From: Alphaproteobacteria bacterium
GTDB lineage: Bacteria; Pseudomonadota; Alphaproteobacteria; Acetobacterales; Acetobacteraceae
Assembly: GCA_017307285.1 (NCBI GenBank)
Contig: JAFKFI010000065.1
Location: 1 to 64,000, forward strand
Reading direction: 5' to 3'
Length of the DNA stretch: 64,000 bases
Shown here piece after piece: positions 7,454 to 15,229 of the stretch (position 1 is its first letter; every line of letters starts with the position of its first letter). The notes beneath the pieces are model-generated. The model was not told where the DNA came from and ran no database searches. It saw only the letters and a list, made by a program, of their open reading frames with translations. The translations under genes were made by a program, and so were the position numbers.

Positions 7454-9757
7454 TCAGCTGACCAGGAAGTTGGCAGCGTGCAGCGTCAGGTTTGGCGCGA
7501 GCGTGGCGAATACGGTGGAACCACCCGCGGCATTGCCGTTGCTGTCATAACTCAATGCACCGGTCGACGAGTTGTAGATGATCCGGTCATCGGCGTCGTG
7601 CGCCGCCGGGCCCTGAAAGAACGCGGCAGCGGACAAGACCCCGGTGTTCCCCAGCGCCGAAAAGATCGACTTCGCAAGGCTGATCTTATCGACCGTGGGG
7701 TCGAAATCGGTGATCCGGTCGACATTCCCGGTGGCACTCAGCGCGGTGTTGAACACGAAAGTGTCCGCGCCGCCTCCGCCGGTCAGCGTGTCGTTGCCGC
7801 CAGCACCGTTGATGAAATTCGCCCTGGTGTTGCCGATGATCGCCTGGCTCAGCTCGTTGCCGGTAAGGCGGATCGCCCCGGCAGTGGCCGAGGCGGTCGC
7901 CAGCGTCTCGATCGACTGGCCAGCACCCAGAGTATAGTTGACGCTCGTGAGCACCGTGTCGTTGCCGGCGCCGGCCACTTCCTTGACCACGTCGGCGGTG
8001 TTGTCGACCATGTAGGTGTCGTTGCCGCCCAAGCCGGCGAGGACATCGGCGCCGCCCCTGCCGTCGAGGACATTGTTCCCGCTATTTCCGGTGATGGTGT
8101 CGGCAAGGCTCGACCCGACGACATTCTCGACGTTGCGCAAGGTGTCATTGCCTTGGCCGGTTGCGGTACCCGTGACGAGGTTGACCGTGACCCCCGCCGC
8201 CACGGCATTGAACCTGACCGAATCGACGCCGCCGCCGCCGTCGATGACATTGTTGGCGGCGTTGGTGATGATGATGTCGTTGGCGTCCGATCCCGTGACA
8301 TTCTGGATATTCCGCAAGACGTCCGAGCCCTGGCCGAACGCGGAACCCCTGGAGAGGTCGACGGTGACGGACTGGAACAGATGGTTGAACGCGGCCGTGT
8401 TGACCCCCGCGCCGCCATCGAGCGTGTCGTTGCCGAGGCCGCCGTCGAGCGTGTCGTTGCCGTCGCCGCCGTTCAGCACGTCGTTGCCGCCGAGGCCGAT
8501 CAGCTTGTCGTCGCCCCCGAGGCCATTGATTGTCGAGGCGCTCGGAGTGGCGGTGATGACATCGTTGTTCGCGGTTCCGTTCAGCAACGGGTCACGAGGA
8601 TCGATGATGCGGTAGACCAAATTGTTGAGATTGGTGGCGTCGCCCGTCTCGCTCGCATAGGCCAGCAGCACGCGCCCATCGGCCAAGGTTTTCATGCTCA
8701 TCTGGAACAGGCCCTGATCGCCGGGCTCGGTCAGGTGTACCAGGCTCCCGGTATTGGCGATGATGTTGGTCGATGAGCCGGGGCTTTGCGGCACGATGAC
8801 GAAGTGGCGCAGGAAAATGTCCTCATTCGGCGAACCGTCGGCTTCCGTGCCGGAGGCCGCCGTCCAGGCGACGATGAAGCTATGGTCCTGGAGCGCCACG
8901 ACCTTGGGCAGGAAGCCGCCCACCGCTTCGCCGATGCGGGCGGTTTCCAGCGTGATGCCATTGAACAGGATGTGCTTGATGATGACGCCCCCGGCATCCT
9001 GCCAGACAACGACGAACGTGCCGTCGCCCAAATCCGCGATGTCGGCGAAGTCCGGGGTGCCTGCGACACCGCTCAGGCTGATGGCGTTGCCATTGATGCC
9101 GTTCGGCGTGAGGTCTTGAAAGCGTATGTCGCGATTCCCCGTCGCCGGGTCGAAATGGGTGAAGACGGTGTAGACAAGGTCGGTGCCGGACGAGAGGAGC
9201 TTCGCGTTGATCTGAGAGCCGGTATCGCCCGGATTCCCGAGTTGCTGATCGGTGGGGCTGGGCGTGCCGTCCGGGCCGTACCAGCGGAGGAACGTATGAA
9301 AGACCGTACCCTCCTGCCGCTCGAACGAGACCGCCGTCCCTTGAAAGGTCGATACCGCGTCCACCAATGGTTCACCCGCGCTCGACGCCTTGGGGACGAT
9401 GACGGGGAAGCTGGTGTTGGTGAAATTGGCGTCGACCGTGTGCAGACCGATCTCGGGCGCACCTCCGGCAGGAGTGAATCCGAAATCCGTCATGATGGCG
9501 CCGCTGCGCTCCTGAACGATGAGCGGCGTTGTCGAGGGACCGCCAAAGACGTTGTGATTGAAGGTTGATAGCTGCTGGAGAAAATTGCCGCTCGTGAAAT
9601 TGCCGGTCTCGTTGAGATGACGGGCGACGAGATCGCCCGCGGCGGTCTCCCAGGCGAGCACGAAAGTGTCATCGGCAAGCGCCGTGACCCGCGGGATTTC
9701 CGCCAGCGGGTCGGTCGAGAAGATGACTTCATTTCCAACAACCGGGGTCGCAGGCAT
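7454..9757 (-). CDS. Secreted RTX/hemolysin-type calcium-binding repeat protein
   Basis: 767 residues, no N-terminal signal peptide. Residues 1 to about 390 form a beta-rich region with repeating motifs of the type LADDTFVLAWETAAGD, LGDGTFVVVWQDAGG and LQDHSFIVAWTAASGT, probably a beta-propeller-like sensor or binding domain. Residues about 410-450 hold tandem nonapeptides (GGDDKLIGLGGNDVLNGG and following) that bind calcium, and more appear near 570-590 and 650-665. The last ~100 residues (FVFNTALSATGNVDRITDF, ending TLHAANFLVS) look like the C-terminal secretion module of serralysin-type type I substrates. No protease HExxH motif is seen. The start is ATG 9757 with GGAGGA upstream. No type I secretion genes lie nearby, so export must be encoded elsewhere. 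Confidence 0.85.
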   Translation of the reverse strand: MPATPVVGNEVIFSTDPLAEIPRVTALADDTFVLAWETAAGDLVARHLNETGNFTSGNFLQQLSTFNHNVFGGPSTTPLIVQERSGAIMTDFGFTPAGGAPEIGLHTVDANFTNTSFPVIVPKASSAGEPLVDAVSTFQGTAVSFERQEGTVFHTFLRWYGPDGTPSPTDQQLGNPGDTGSQINAKLLSSGTDLVYTVFTHFDPATGNRDIRFQDLTPNGINGNAISLSGVAGTPDFADIADLGDGTFVVVWQDAGGVIIKHILFNGITLETARIGEAVGGFLPKVVALQDHSFIVAWTAASGTEADGSPNEDIFLRHFVIVPQSPGSSTNIIANTGSLVHLTEPGDQGLFQMSMKTLADGRVLLAYASETGDATNLNNLVYRIIDPRDPLLNGTANNDVITATPSASTINGLGGDDKLIGLGGNDVLNGGDGNDTLDGGLGNDTLDGGAGVNTAAFNHLFQSVTVDLSRGSAFGQGSDVLRNIQNVTGSDANDIIITNAANNVIDGGGGVDSVRFNAVAAGVTVNLVTGTATGQGNDTLRNVENVVGSSLADTITGNSGNNVLDGRGGADVLAGLGGNDTYMVDNTADVVKEVAGAGNDTVLTSVNYTLGAGQSIETLATASATAGAIRLTGNELSQAIIGNTRANFINGAGGNDTLTGGGGADTFVFNTALSATGNVDRITDFDPTVDKISLAKSIFSALGNTGVLSAAAFFQGPAAHDADDRIIYNSSTGALSYDSNGNAAGGSTVFATLAPNLTLHAANFLVS

Positions 9758-10202
9758 AGGGGTATCCTCCAGAATCCGGCACGCCTCAGCGAGACGCGCA
9801 CGTCTGTTGATCCGGCCCTCGGCCGGAAATCATGCTGCTTGTGAGAGGCGGATCGCGCGACTCGTCTCGCCGCACTGGATCTCCACCGATTTCTTCAGAT
9901 CAGGATGCTCGCATTGGCTCCTCCGGGTCGTCCGACCTGGCAATCCGCAGGCGCTTGTATGCGGACGACCCGACGGCCCGGAGTGAAGCAGTTCACACCC
10001 GCACGAAAAATTTCGAGATGTTTTCTAATGAAATACTACGCTGCAACTATTCCCCGTGCGCCGAAACGTGATCGTTGCAGCTCAATGGTCTCGTCGCCGC
10101 GCATCGTTCTTGAGCGGCATCGCGTTCATGTCGCGGCCGCGCGATCGCTGCGTCGCGAGTGCCTCGCGCTGATGACGCACATCGAACGGCGGCGATCACA
10201 CG
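9758..10202. other. 445-nt intergenic region upstream of the RTX gene
   Basis: No gene supported. It holds the 5' region of the RTX gene (ribosome site GGAGGA at about 9766-9771). Around 10005-10050 there is an AT-richer stretch, unusual for this window, that could contain its promoter, but I cannot assign -35/-10 boxes with confidence. Short open frames here lack start signals and known motifs. Confidence 0.5.
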
Positions 10203-10782
10203 CTAGGCCGGCAACTCGTAGCCGATCGCGGCTTCCGCGCGGATCGTGCGCTCGACCGCGGGACGGGCCAGCATCCGATCGTGATGGGCGGACAAATGCG
10301 GGAACGCACCAGGCGCAGGCTTCCGCGCGGCATTGAACCGCCAATAGAGGCGGAACAGATGAATGTCGGCGACGGAATAGCGTCCCACGGCCCACTGCCG
10401 TTCGCCCCAGCTTGCGATCGGCAACGCTCCACACCTCATTCGCGTGCTCGAGCCCGCGCCGCCGCGCCGAATGCAGGGTAGAGGCGGCGAAGGACATCCA
10501 GGACACGACTTGCGCTTCGGCCTCGGCGCTCTCCGACAGCAGGCCGGCCGCCGGGAATTGTCGGGCGAGATAGAACAGGATCGCGGCGACCTCGGTCAGC
10601 GGCCGGCCGTCGATGAGGAGCGTCGGAACCTTGCCTTCGGGATTGAGCGCCAGATAGTCCGGCGTTCGGTTCTCCTGGCGGTGAAAGGAAAGCGGCCGCG
10701 CCTCGAAGGGCGTCCCAACCTCGTGCAGCGCGATGTGCGCCGCCATCGAGCTGGCGCCGGGAGCGAAGTAAAGCGCCAGCAC
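10203..10782 (-). pseudogene. Glutathione S-transferase, frameshifted
   Basis: The N-terminal thioredoxin-like half is intact (MLALYFAPGASSMAAHIAL, NPEGKVPTLLIDG, LTEVAAILFYLA). After VWSVADRKLG the frame is lost. The continuation ERQWAVGRYSVADIHLFRLY and on to AAIGYELPA, with the conserved SVADIHLF N-capping/hydrophobic-staple segment, is read one base away and stops at 10203. Removing one C from the CCCC run at 10405-10408 (GGGG on the coding strand) restores a full-length GST of about 190 residues. Uncorrected, the first frame runs to 10126 with a nonsense tail. It lies eight nt downstream of cysK and probably in its operon. It is either a real inactivation or a sequencing error in a homopolymer. 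Confidence 0.8.
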
Positions 10783-10790
10783 CTTCCTTC

Positions 10791-11792
10791 CTACAATCCC
10801 GCGAACAGCGCGGTCGACAGATACCGCTCAGCGAACGAGGCTGCGATTCCTACGATCAGCTTGCCGGCGTTCTCCGGCTCCTTGCCGAGCTCCAGCATGG
10901 CGTGCAGCACCGCACCTGAGGAGACGCCGATCGGCAGTCCCTCCACCTCGGCGCAGCGCCGGGCGGCGGCCATCGACTGGCGTTCGGTGACGCGCATGAT
11001 GGCGTCGAGATTCTCGAGCTCCAGCACCTTCGGGCGGAAACCGGCGCCGATGCCCTGGATGGCGTGCGGGCCGGGCTCGTCGCCGGACAGTACGGCACTC
11101 TCGGCCGGCTCGATCCCGATCACCCGCAACTCGGGACGGCGGGGCTTTAGCGCGCGGGCGATGCCGGTGGCCGTGCCGCCAGTGCCGATGCCGGCGACGA
11201 CGATGTCGACACGGCCCTCGGTGTCGATCCAGATCTCCTCCGCCGTGGTCGCGGCATGGACGTCGGGGTTGGCCGGGTTGTCGAACTGCCGCGCCATCCA
11301 GGCACCCGGGGTGCGCTCGACGATCGCCTCCGCCCGGGCGATCGCCCCCGCCATGCCCTGGCGGGACGGCGTCTGCTCGACCGTCGCCCCCATCAGCCGC
11401 AGCATCTTGCGTCGCTCGATCGAGGCGCCGTCCGGCATCACCACGACAAGGTTGTAGCCCTTCGCTGCCGCGACGAAGGCAAGTGCGATGCCGGTGTTGC
11501 CGGAGGTCGGCTCCACCAGGGTCGTCACCCCCGGCTTGATCTCCCCGGCCCGCTCTGCGGCCTCGACCATCGCGAGGCCGATGCGGTCCTTCACCGAGCC
11601 GAGCGGATTGAAGAACTCCAGCTTCATGGCCAGGTCGGCGGGCAGGCCCTCGGCCGCGATCAGCCGAGGCAGCCGGACCAGCGGCGTGGCCCCGATCGTC
11701 TCGAGAATGCTGCCGAACACCCGCCCCCGGGCGGGCACGGCGTTGGGGGAGGGTTCGGTGGGGCGGCGGCGCGGGCCGGTGCTGGCGCTCAT
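10791..11792 (-). CDS. cysK: Cysteine synthase (O-acetylserine sulfhydrylase)
   Basis: PLP-dependent enzyme that makes L-cysteine from O-acetylserine and sulfide. The PLP lysine lies in NPLGSVKDRIG, the substrate loop is PTSGNTGIALAF, the phosphate-binding loop is GIGTGGTATGIA, and the C-terminal PIGVSSGAVLHA is present. 333 residues includes a ~25-residue Pro/Arg-rich N-terminal extension (MSASTGPRRRPTEPSPNAVP) before the usual start at SILETIGATPLVRL. It is 24 nt downstream of the TauE/SafE exporter, with the GST pseudogene 8 nt after it. The nearby Rrf2 regulator and peroxiredoxin suggest a sulfur/oxidative-stress regulon. Confidence 0.9.
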   Translation of the reverse strand: MSASTGPRRRPTEPSPNAVPARGRVFGSILETIGATPLVRLPRLIAAEGLPADLAMKLEFFNPLGSVKDRIGLAMVEAAERAGEIKPGVTTLVEPTSGNTGIALAFVAAAKGYNLVVVMPDGASIERRKMLRLMGATVEQTPSRQGMAGAIARAEAIVERTPGAWMARQFDNPANPDVHAATTAEEIWIDTEGRVDIVVAGIGTGGTATGIARALKPRRPELRVIGIEPAESAVLSGDEPGPHAIQGIGAGFRPKVLELENLDAIMRVTERQSMAAARRCAEVEGLPIGVSSGAVLHAMLELGKEPENAGKLIVGIAASFAERYLSTALFAGL

Positions 11793-11816
11793 GCGCTGTT
11801 TATCTCTCCGGTTCGG

Positions 11817-12605
11817 TCAGAACACCAGCTTGGCGCCGACCAGCGCCAGCACCGTCGCGAGGACGCCGCGCAGCACGACGTCGGGCAGCCGGGCCGACAG
11901 GTAGCTGCCGAGCACGATGCCGGGCAGCGAGCCGACGAGCAGCGATACCAGCATCGAACCATTCACCGAACCCAGCATGAAGTGCCCAAGTCCGGCCACC
12001 AGGGTCAGCGGCACGGCGTGAGCGATGTCGGAGCCGACGATGGTGGGAATCGGCAGGCGTGGGTAGAGCAAGATCAGCGCGGTGACGCCGAGCGCACCCG
12101 CGCCGATCGAGGTGATCGACACCAGCGCGCCCAGCACGGCTCCGGTGAGGATCGTGAGGATCGCGGTCTTGCGCTCGCTTAACCCAGCCAGATGCGCCCC
12201 AGCATAGGCCGTCAGCCGCCGCCGCAATATCAGGGCGACCGAGGTGAGGATCAACGCGCAGCCGAGGATCGTCGAGATCAAGCTCGCGGAACTCTTGCCG
12301 ATCAGGTCGAAGCGCGTGATCAGATAGAGCGTGATCACCGTTGCCGGGACGCTACCCAGCGCCAACCGGCCCGTCACCCGCCAGTCGACAGTCTTGTTCA
12401 TCCCGTGAACGAGCGTGCCTGCCGATTTCGTGACCGAGGCGAACAGTAGGTCGGTTCCTACCGCCGTGACCGGATGCACACCGAACAGCAGCACCAGCAG
12501 CGGCGTCATCAGCGAGCCGCCGCCGACCCCAGTCTGCCCCACCAGGACGCCGACGACGAAACCCGACAACGAATACAGCGGGTTGATATGCGGGATCACG
12601 CTCAT
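11817..12605 (-). CDS. TauE/SafE-family sulfite/sulfonate exporter-like permease
   Basis: 262-residue inner-membrane protein with about eight hydrophobic spans. The family signature GQTGVGGGSLMTPLLVLLFG lies near the N-terminus, repeated in weaker form as ALVSITSIGAGALGVTAL in the second half, as expected for the duplicated TSUP fold. The C-terminus ends LALVGAKLVF. TSUP proteins move sulfite, sulfoacetate or related sulfur anions. Directly upstream of cysK in the same direction, it may balance sulfite during cysteine synthesis. Direction of transport is inference. Confidence 0.85.
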   Translation of the reverse strand: MSVIPHINPLYSLSGFVVGVLVGQTGVGGGSLMTPLLVLLFGVHPVTAVGTDLLFASVTKSAGTLVHGMNKTVDWRVTGRLALGSVPATVITLYLITRFDLIGKSSASLISTILGCALILTSVALILRRRLTAYAGAHLAGLSERKTAILTILTGAVLGALVSITSIGAGALGVTALILLYPRLPIPTIVGSDIAHAVPLTLVAGLGHFMLGSVNGSMLVSLLVGSLPGIVLGSYLSARLPDVVLRGVLATVLALVGAKLVF

Positions 12606-12741
12606 CGCGCCAGCACGCCGCCACGTCCGATGGTTGCGTCTTCCACGATCGGCCTCCGGTCCGCCTCCCCAGCCCTTATCATGCGCAGCTTCCGGTGGAA
12701 TGGGTGAGTCCGATCCGGGCTCGCCGGCGCAATCAAAGCAA

Positions 12742-12770
12742 GGGCGCCGCTCCGACCAGGAGCAGCGCCC
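12742..12770 (-). terminator. Probable intrinsic terminator after the peroxiredoxin gene
   Basis: Inverted repeat GGGCGCCGCTCC/GGAGCAGCGCCC (one mismatch) 28 nt past the peroxiredoxin stop. On the minus strand it is followed by the T-richer TTGCTTTGATTG. It separates the Rrf2/peroxiredoxin unit from the exporter/cysK unit, which therefore probably has its own promoter in 12606-12741. Confidence 0.65.
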
Positions 12771-12797
12771 CTCGACTCGATCATCGGCCGGATCGGA

Positions 12798-13448
12798 TCA
12801 GGTCTTCTCGTGCGCCAGCTTCGGCTGGTCGACCACCCGCAGATACGGCCGCAGCGTCTTCCAGCCCTGCGGGAAGCTCTGCTTGGCGGCCTCGTCCGAC
12901 ACGCTCGGCGAGATGATCACCGGTTGGCCGTTGGTCCAGTTGACCGGGGTGGCGACCTTGTGGGCGTCGGTCAGCTGCAAGCTGTCGATCACCCGCACGA
13001 TCTCGTCGAAGTTGCGCCCGGTGCTGGGAGGATAGGTGAGGATGAGCCGCACCTTCTTCGTCGGGTCGATGATGAACACGCTACGCACCGTGATGGTGGG
13101 GTCCGCCTCGGGATGCACCATGCCGTAGAGGTCGGACACCTTCCGGTCCGGGTCCGCTAGCACCGGGAAGTTCAGCGCTTGGCCCTGGGTTTCTTCGATG
13201 TCCTTCTCCCAGCCCTTGTGGCTGGCGGCCGGATCGACCGACAGGCCGATGGCCTTGACGTTGCGCTTGTCCCATTCCGGCTTCAGCCGAGCGACTTCCG
13301 CGAGCTCGGTGGTGCAGACCGGGGTGTAATCCTTCGGATGGCTGAACAGGACCCCCCAGGAATTGCCCAGCCACTCGTGGAACCGGATCGGCCCGGCCGT
13401 ACTGTCCTGCTCGAAGTCCGGGGCGATCTGCCCAAGCTGGATCGACAT
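12798..13448 (-). CDS. 1-Cys peroxiredoxin (Prx6 type)
   Basis: 216-residue AhpC/TSA-fold peroxidase that reduces hydroperoxides. The peroxidatic motif is HPKDYTPVCTTELAEVARL, with the catalytic Cys about residue 45 and Thr three residues before it. The conserved Arg lies in TVRSVFIIDPTKKVRLILTYP. The sequence has no second (resolving) cysteine, and the long C-terminal extension (GWKTLRPYLRVVDQP) is the Prx6 arm. The start is ATG 13448 with GGAGG upstream. The Rrf2 gene lies 45 nt upstream on the same strand and may regulate it. The electron donor is not obvious; the GST next door would have been a candidate had it been intact. Confidence 0.92.
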   Translation of the reverse strand: MSIQLGQIAPDFEQDSTAGPIRFHEWLGNSWGVLFSHPKDYTPVCTTELAEVARLKPEWDKRNVKAIGLSVDPAASHKGWEKDIEETQGQALNFPVLADPDRKVSDLYGMVHPEADPTITVRSVFIIDPTKKVRLILTYPPSTGRNFDEIVRVIDSLQLTDAHKVATPVNWTNGQPVIISPSVSDEAAKQSFPQGWKTLRPYLRVVDQPKLAHEKT

Positions 13449-13493
13449 CGCGTGCCTCCTGCGTTGACCTGGCGCGGATATGAGGTCGCGACG

Positions 13494-13946
13494 TCAGATC
13501 GCAAAGGTGATGGGCTCGGCCGCCGGGCGACGCAATCCCGCGGCAGCGGCACGGCGCAGCAGGTCGTCGAGCGACAGTTCCTGCAGCCTGGTGCGGAGGC
13601 CGTTGTCGAGGTCGGCCCATAGCGGGTCCACCACGGCGGATTGCAGCTTGCCGCCGGGCCCGTGCGCCGGCTGCTCGTCGTCCTCGGTCAGGCTGACCGC
13701 GACGATCTCGGCCAGGCGGATGTCGCGTTGCGGCCGGCCCAGCCGGTAGCCGCCGCGCGGCCCGCGCACACTGTCGAGCAGCCCTGCGCGCGAGAGGGAC
13801 TGCAGCAGCGGCTCCATGCCGCGCCGGGCAAGTCCCAGCCGCTCGGCGATGTCGGCGGCGCTCACCGTGCCGGAGCGCCCGGCGTGAAATGCGATATCCA
13901 GCATAATGGACACGGCGGTCATCGCACGGTCCCGTCGGACGATCAT
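13494..13946 (-). CDS. Rrf2-family transcriptional regulator lacking Fe-S cysteines
   Basis: 150-residue winged-helix protein. The Rrf2 pattern is clear: AMTAVSIMLDIAFHAG at the N-terminus, the recognition helix around SAADIAERLGLARRGMEPLL, and the wing LLDSVRGPRGGYRLGRP. IscR, NsrR and RsrR bind Fe-S clusters with three C-terminal cysteines; none is present here, so cluster sensing is ruled out. Cysteine-free Rrf2 proteins such as CymR act through partner proteins, and CymR itself pairs with CysK. The location beside cysK, TauE and a peroxiredoxin fits a sulfur-metabolism regulator, as inference. It is divergent from the glycosyltransferase at 14051. Confidence 0.85.
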   Translation of the reverse strand: MIVRRDRAMTAVSIMLDIAFHAGRSGTVSAADIAERLGLARRGMEPLLQSLSRAGLLDSVRGPRGGYRLGRPQRDIRLAEIVAVSLTEDDEQPAHGPGGKLQSAVVDPLWADLDNGLRTRLQELSLDDLLRRAAAAGLRRPAAEPITFAI

Positions 13947-14050
13947 CCCCTTGCTCCAAAGCGCGTGCTATCGGGCTCCGACGAACTTGGCCTCAACCGG
14001 CCGCCTACTTCAAGCGGGTTTCACGTGCGCGAAATGATTGATTCCTCTCC

Positions 14051-15229
14051 ATGTCCGCCGCCGAGCTGACCCTTCTGCTCGGTGCCGACAGCCTGCTCGG
14101 CCGCCGCTCGGGCGTCGGCCGCATGACCTGGCAAATCGCCCAGCACGCGCGCGAACACCCGGAAATCGGCACCCTGCGGCTGCTGGCCGGGCCGAGCATT
14201 CTGCCGCCGGACTGGCTCGACGGGCTGGAGCAGGACGGCGAGGCGCCGACCTCGGCGAAGAGCGGCGTGCGGGATCGGGTCGGTCGGGTTCCGGGCGCGG
14301 CGACATTGCGTTCCGCTTGGCTGCGGCGGCGGCTGAACCGAGCCGCGCGGGGCTTGCCGGAGCCGGTCGTCTACCATGAGCCCAACCTCATCGCCCGCCC
14401 GTTCGACGGGGCCACCGTGCTGACAATCAACGATCTCTCCTGGCGCGTCGACCGAGGTTTCCATCCCGACCGGCGCGCCGCCTGGATCGAGCGCCGCCTC
14501 CCCGGCAGCATCGCGCAAGCGACCCGCTTCGTCGCGATCTCGGCCTTCACCGCCGGCGAGATGACGCGCGAGCTCGGCATCCCGCGTGACCGCATCGACG
14601 TGGTGCCGCTCGCCCCCTCGGCCCTGTTCCGCCCGCTCCCGCAAGCCGAGGCGGAGGCGACGCTGCACTCGCACCGTCTCCGCGCCGGCGGCTTCGTGCT
14701 CTCCGTCTCCACTTTGGAGCCGCGCAAGAACTTCGACCGCCTGCTCACCGCCCACGCGCTACTGCCGGACGCCCTGCGCGAGCGGCACCCGCTGGCAATC
14801 GCCGGCGGCGCCGGATGGGGCAGCGCACTCGAGGGGGAACAGGCGGAACGCGCGCTGCGGGCAGGGCATCTGCGGTTGCTCGGGCATGTCGTGGACGAGG
14901 AACTGGTCGCGCTCTACTCCCAATGCTCCGCCTTCGCCTTCCCGAGCCTGTACGAAGGGTTCGGGCTGCCGGTGATCGAGGCGATGGCGTGCGGCGCGCC
15001 AGTGGTCGCCGCCGCCACCACGGCGACCGGCGAGACCGCGGGCGATGCGGCGCTGCTGGTCGATCCGCTCGATGAACACTCGATCGCAGACGCGCTGCGG
15101 ACCCTGCTCGAAGATCCTTCGAGCGCCGCCCCCCTGCGGCGCCTGGGACTGGCGCGGGCCGCGACGTTCACCTGGGAGGGCGCGATCACGCGCCTGATCG
15201 CCAGCTGGCGCCGGGCGCTGGCAGCCTGA
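14051..15229 (+). CDS. GT4-type glycosyltransferase
   Basis: 392-residue GT-B-fold transferase. N-terminal Rossmann domain with RSGVGRMTWQIAQHAR; the C-terminal nucleotide-sugar domain carries SVSTLEPRKNFDRLLTAHALL, LLGHVVDEELVALYSQCSAFAFPSL and the EX7E motif EGFGLPVIEAMACGAPVVAA. This is the architecture of mannosyl- or rhamnosyltransferases of cell-surface glycan synthesis. The donor cannot be told from sequence. It ends in TGATCA, which also holds the stop of the convergent double-GT2 gene, so the two genes abut with no spacer. Confidence 0.88.
   Translation: MSAAELTLLLGADSLLGRRSGVGRMTWQIAQHAREHPEIGTLRLLAGPSILPPDWLDGLEQDGEAPTSAKSGVRDRVGRVPGAATLRSAWLRRRLNRAARGLPEPVVYHEPNLIARPFDGATVLTINDLSWRVDRGFHPDRRAAWIERRLPGSIAQATRFVAISAFTAGEMTRELGIPRDRIDVVPLAPSALFRPLPQAEAEATLHSHRLRAGGFVLSVSTLEPRKNFDRLLTAHALLPDALRERHPLAIAGGAGWGSALEGEQAERALRAGHLRLLGHVVDEELVALYSQCSAFAFPSLYEGFGLPVIEAMACGAPVVAAATTATGETAGDAALLVDPLDEHSIADALRTLLEDPSSAAPLRRLGLARAATFTWEGAITRLIASWRRALAA

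Noticed and set aside
10126-10782. Full-length GST frame of 218 residues
   Set aside because: After residue ~122 the translation is Arg/Ser-rich nonsense; the true C-terminal GST half is in the neighbouring frame.
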